Positions 62,870 through 64,000 of a DNA stretch of 64,000 nt are shown here, piece by piece. Below the pieces are notes generated by a model. That model ran no database searches, was not told the DNA's origin, and saw only the letters and a program-made list of their open reading frames with translations. The stretch is from Bacteroidales bacterium UBA4070. GTDB lineage: Bacteria; Bacteroidota; Bacteroidia; Bacteroidales; VadinHA17. How positions within the stretch are numbered: the stretch's first letter is position 1; the number at the start of each line of letters is the position of its first letter. The position numbers were made by a program, and so were the translations under genes. The DNA is taken from positions 70,369 to 134,368 of the forward strand of contig DFYY01000029.1 of NCBI GenBank assembly GCA_002383485.1. The letters run 5' to 3'.

Positions 62870-64000
62870 TTATTCGATGATATCAACCACTGCGCCAGCA
62901 CCAACTGTACGGCCACCTTCGCGGATTGCGAAACGAAGACCCTTGTTGATGGCAACCGGGTAGATGAGCTCAACGGTTATGGTCACGTTGTCACCCGGCA
63001 TAACCATCTCTGTTCCTTCCGGGAGCTGTATCTCACCGGTGATGTCAAGGGTACGGAGATAGAACTGCGGACGGTAGTTGTTGTGGAACGGAGTATGACG
63101 ACCGCCTTCCTCTTTCTTCAGAACATAGACCTCAGCCTTGAACTTGGTATGGGGTGTTATTGAACCCGGTTTTGCAAGCACATGGCCTCTCTTGATCTCT
63201 TTCTTGTCAACCCCGCGGAGGAGAAGACCTACGTTGTCACCGGCTTCACCCTGGTCAAGAATCTTGCGGAACATCTCAACACCGGTACATACGGTCCTGC
63301 GCTTCTCTGCGCCAAGGCCGACGATCTCAAGCTCGTCACCCGTGTGAACCATACCGGTTTCGATACGGCCTGTGGCAACGGTGCCACGTCCGGTGATTGA
63401 GAATACGTCTTCAACAGGCATCAGGAAAGGCTTCTCGTTCTCACGGGGAGGAATGGGAATGTATGAATCAACTGCATCCATCAGTTCCATCACTTTATCT
63501 TCCCACTTCGGCTCATGGTTCATGGCGCCGAGGGCTGATCCGCGGATAACAGGAGCACCGTCACCATCGTACTTATAGAATGTAAGAAGATCGCGTATCT
63601 CCATCTCAACGAGGTCAATAAGCTCCTCATCGTCAACCAGGTCAACCTTGTTCAGGAAGACGACGATCTTAGGCACGTTCACCTGGCGGGCCAGAAGGAT
63701 ATGCTCGCGCGTCTGGGGCATCGGGCCGTCTGTGGCGGCAACAACGATGATAGCGCCGTCCATCTGGGCAGCACCGGTAACCATGTTCTTAACATAGTCA
63801 GCGTGTCCGGGACAGTCTACGTGTGCATAGTGACGGTTCGCCGTTGAATACTCAACGTGAGCAGTGTTGATCGTAATACCCCTTTCCTTTTCCTCGGGAG
63901 CATTGTCGATTGAATCAAAGTCCCTTACTTCTGAGAGACCTTTCTTAGCGAGAACCATCGTAATAGCGGCTGTCAAGGTGGTCTTGCCGTGGTCGACGTG
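62870..64000 (-). CDS. tuf: Elongation factor Tu (5' end cut by window edge)
   Basis: The last 376 codons of EF-Tu. The G1 loop is partly visible at the edge (HVDHGKTTL), followed by ERGITINTAHVEY (G2), DCPGH (G3), NKVD (G4) and GSALGA (G5), and then domains 2 and 3 ending near GRTVGAGAVV. It delivers aminoacyl-tRNA to the ribosome. First visible gene of the tuf-tRNA-secE-nusG-rpl-rpo block. Confidence 0.99.
   Translation of the reverse strand, partial: HVDHGKTTLTAAITMVLAKKGLSEVRDFDSIDNAPEEKERGITINTAHVEYSTANRHYAHVDCPGHADYVKNMVTGAAQMDGAIIVVAATDGPMPQTREHILLARQVNVPKIVVFLNKVDLVDDEELIDLVEMEIRDLLTFYKYDGDGAPVIRGSALGAMNHEPKWEDKVMELMDAVDSYIPIPPRENEKPFLMPVEDVFSITGRGTVATGRIETGMVHTGDELEIVGLGAEKRRTVCTGVEMFRKILDQGEAGDNVGLLLRGVDKKEIKRGHVLAKPGSITPHTKFKAEVYVLKKEEGGRHTPFHNNYRPQFYLRTLDITGEIQLPEGTEMVMPGDNVTITVELIYPVAINKGLRFAIREGGRTVGAGAVVDIIE

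Overview
The window looks like a chromosomal segment of an anaerobic or facultative Bacteroidota, most likely in or near the order Bacteroidales. Pointers are a DUF3467 gene directly after rpoC, an S46 dipeptidyl-peptidase, FHS-type sugar transporter, DUF1080 and Gfo/Idh/MocA glycoside genes, a FlgD/T9SS-like domain, promoter-like TAnnTTTG elements, and few strong Shine-Dalgarno sites. Oxygen-sensitive enzymes ([FeFe]-hydrogenase, glycyl radical enzyme, hybrid cluster protein) indicate fermentative, anoxic life. No phage, insertion sequence or CRISPR array is visible.

Layout. 1-6119: a divergent [FeFe]-hydrogenase locus. The minus strand carries hydC-hydB-hydA (hydA cut by the window edge). 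The plus strand carries a thioredoxin-fold ferredoxin, a PAS-containing group C-type (sensory) hydrogenase and a SpoIIE/PP2C phosphatase, which together look like an H2-sensing output module. 6281-12883: housekeeping and mixed genes (Nudix, metallophosphoesterase, M28 peptidase, YgjP-type metalloprotease, YebC, SpmAB fusion, SiaC-like DUF1987) separated by short TCGAAAATCGCAA-type repeats. 13028-20364: a probable exopolysaccharide synthesis/export locus. It has a single-domain response regulator, a TPR + YaiO-like outer-membrane barrel, a SPOR-TM-HEAT adaptor and a processive GT2, with a convergent secreted glycoside-hydrolase-like protein.

20536-27606: a carbohydrate operon (ROK kinase, FHS transporter, a sulfatase that is now a pseudogene, a Tat-exported Gfo/Idh/MocA oxidoreductase and a HEAT-DUF1080 protein) consistent with 3-keto-glycoside chemistry. 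27782-36158: central and fermentative metabolism (malic enzyme, cytidylate-kinase-like protein, a glycyl radical enzyme closely resembling trans-4-hydroxyproline dehydratase plus its activase, and a PycB-like carboxyltransferase with an atypical biotin site). 36266-40471: an M3 lipoprotein peptidase and a 7TM histidine kinase. 40468-43920: a Crp/Fnr regulator divergent from a ferredoxin-hcp operon, with a TGTAA-N6-TTACA operator at activator distance from a promoter element. 44093-45622: a decayed 2-hydroxyacyl-CoA dehydratase activase. 45576-50651: an operon of DUF2520, KdsC-like HAD, UbiA, Maf and a DPP11-type S46 peptidase.

51189-64000: the conserved block tuf - tRNA-Trp - secE - nusG - rplK - rplA - rplJ - rplL - rpoB - rpoC - DUF3467, all on the minus strand, with an attenuator-like hairpin between rplL and rpoB. 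The best candidates for something new are the GT2/HEAT-SPOR/YaiO/response-regulator locus, the H2-sensing module with altered active-site residues, and the hcp regulatory architecture. Family assignments come from reading the translated sequence by eye; no database search was run.
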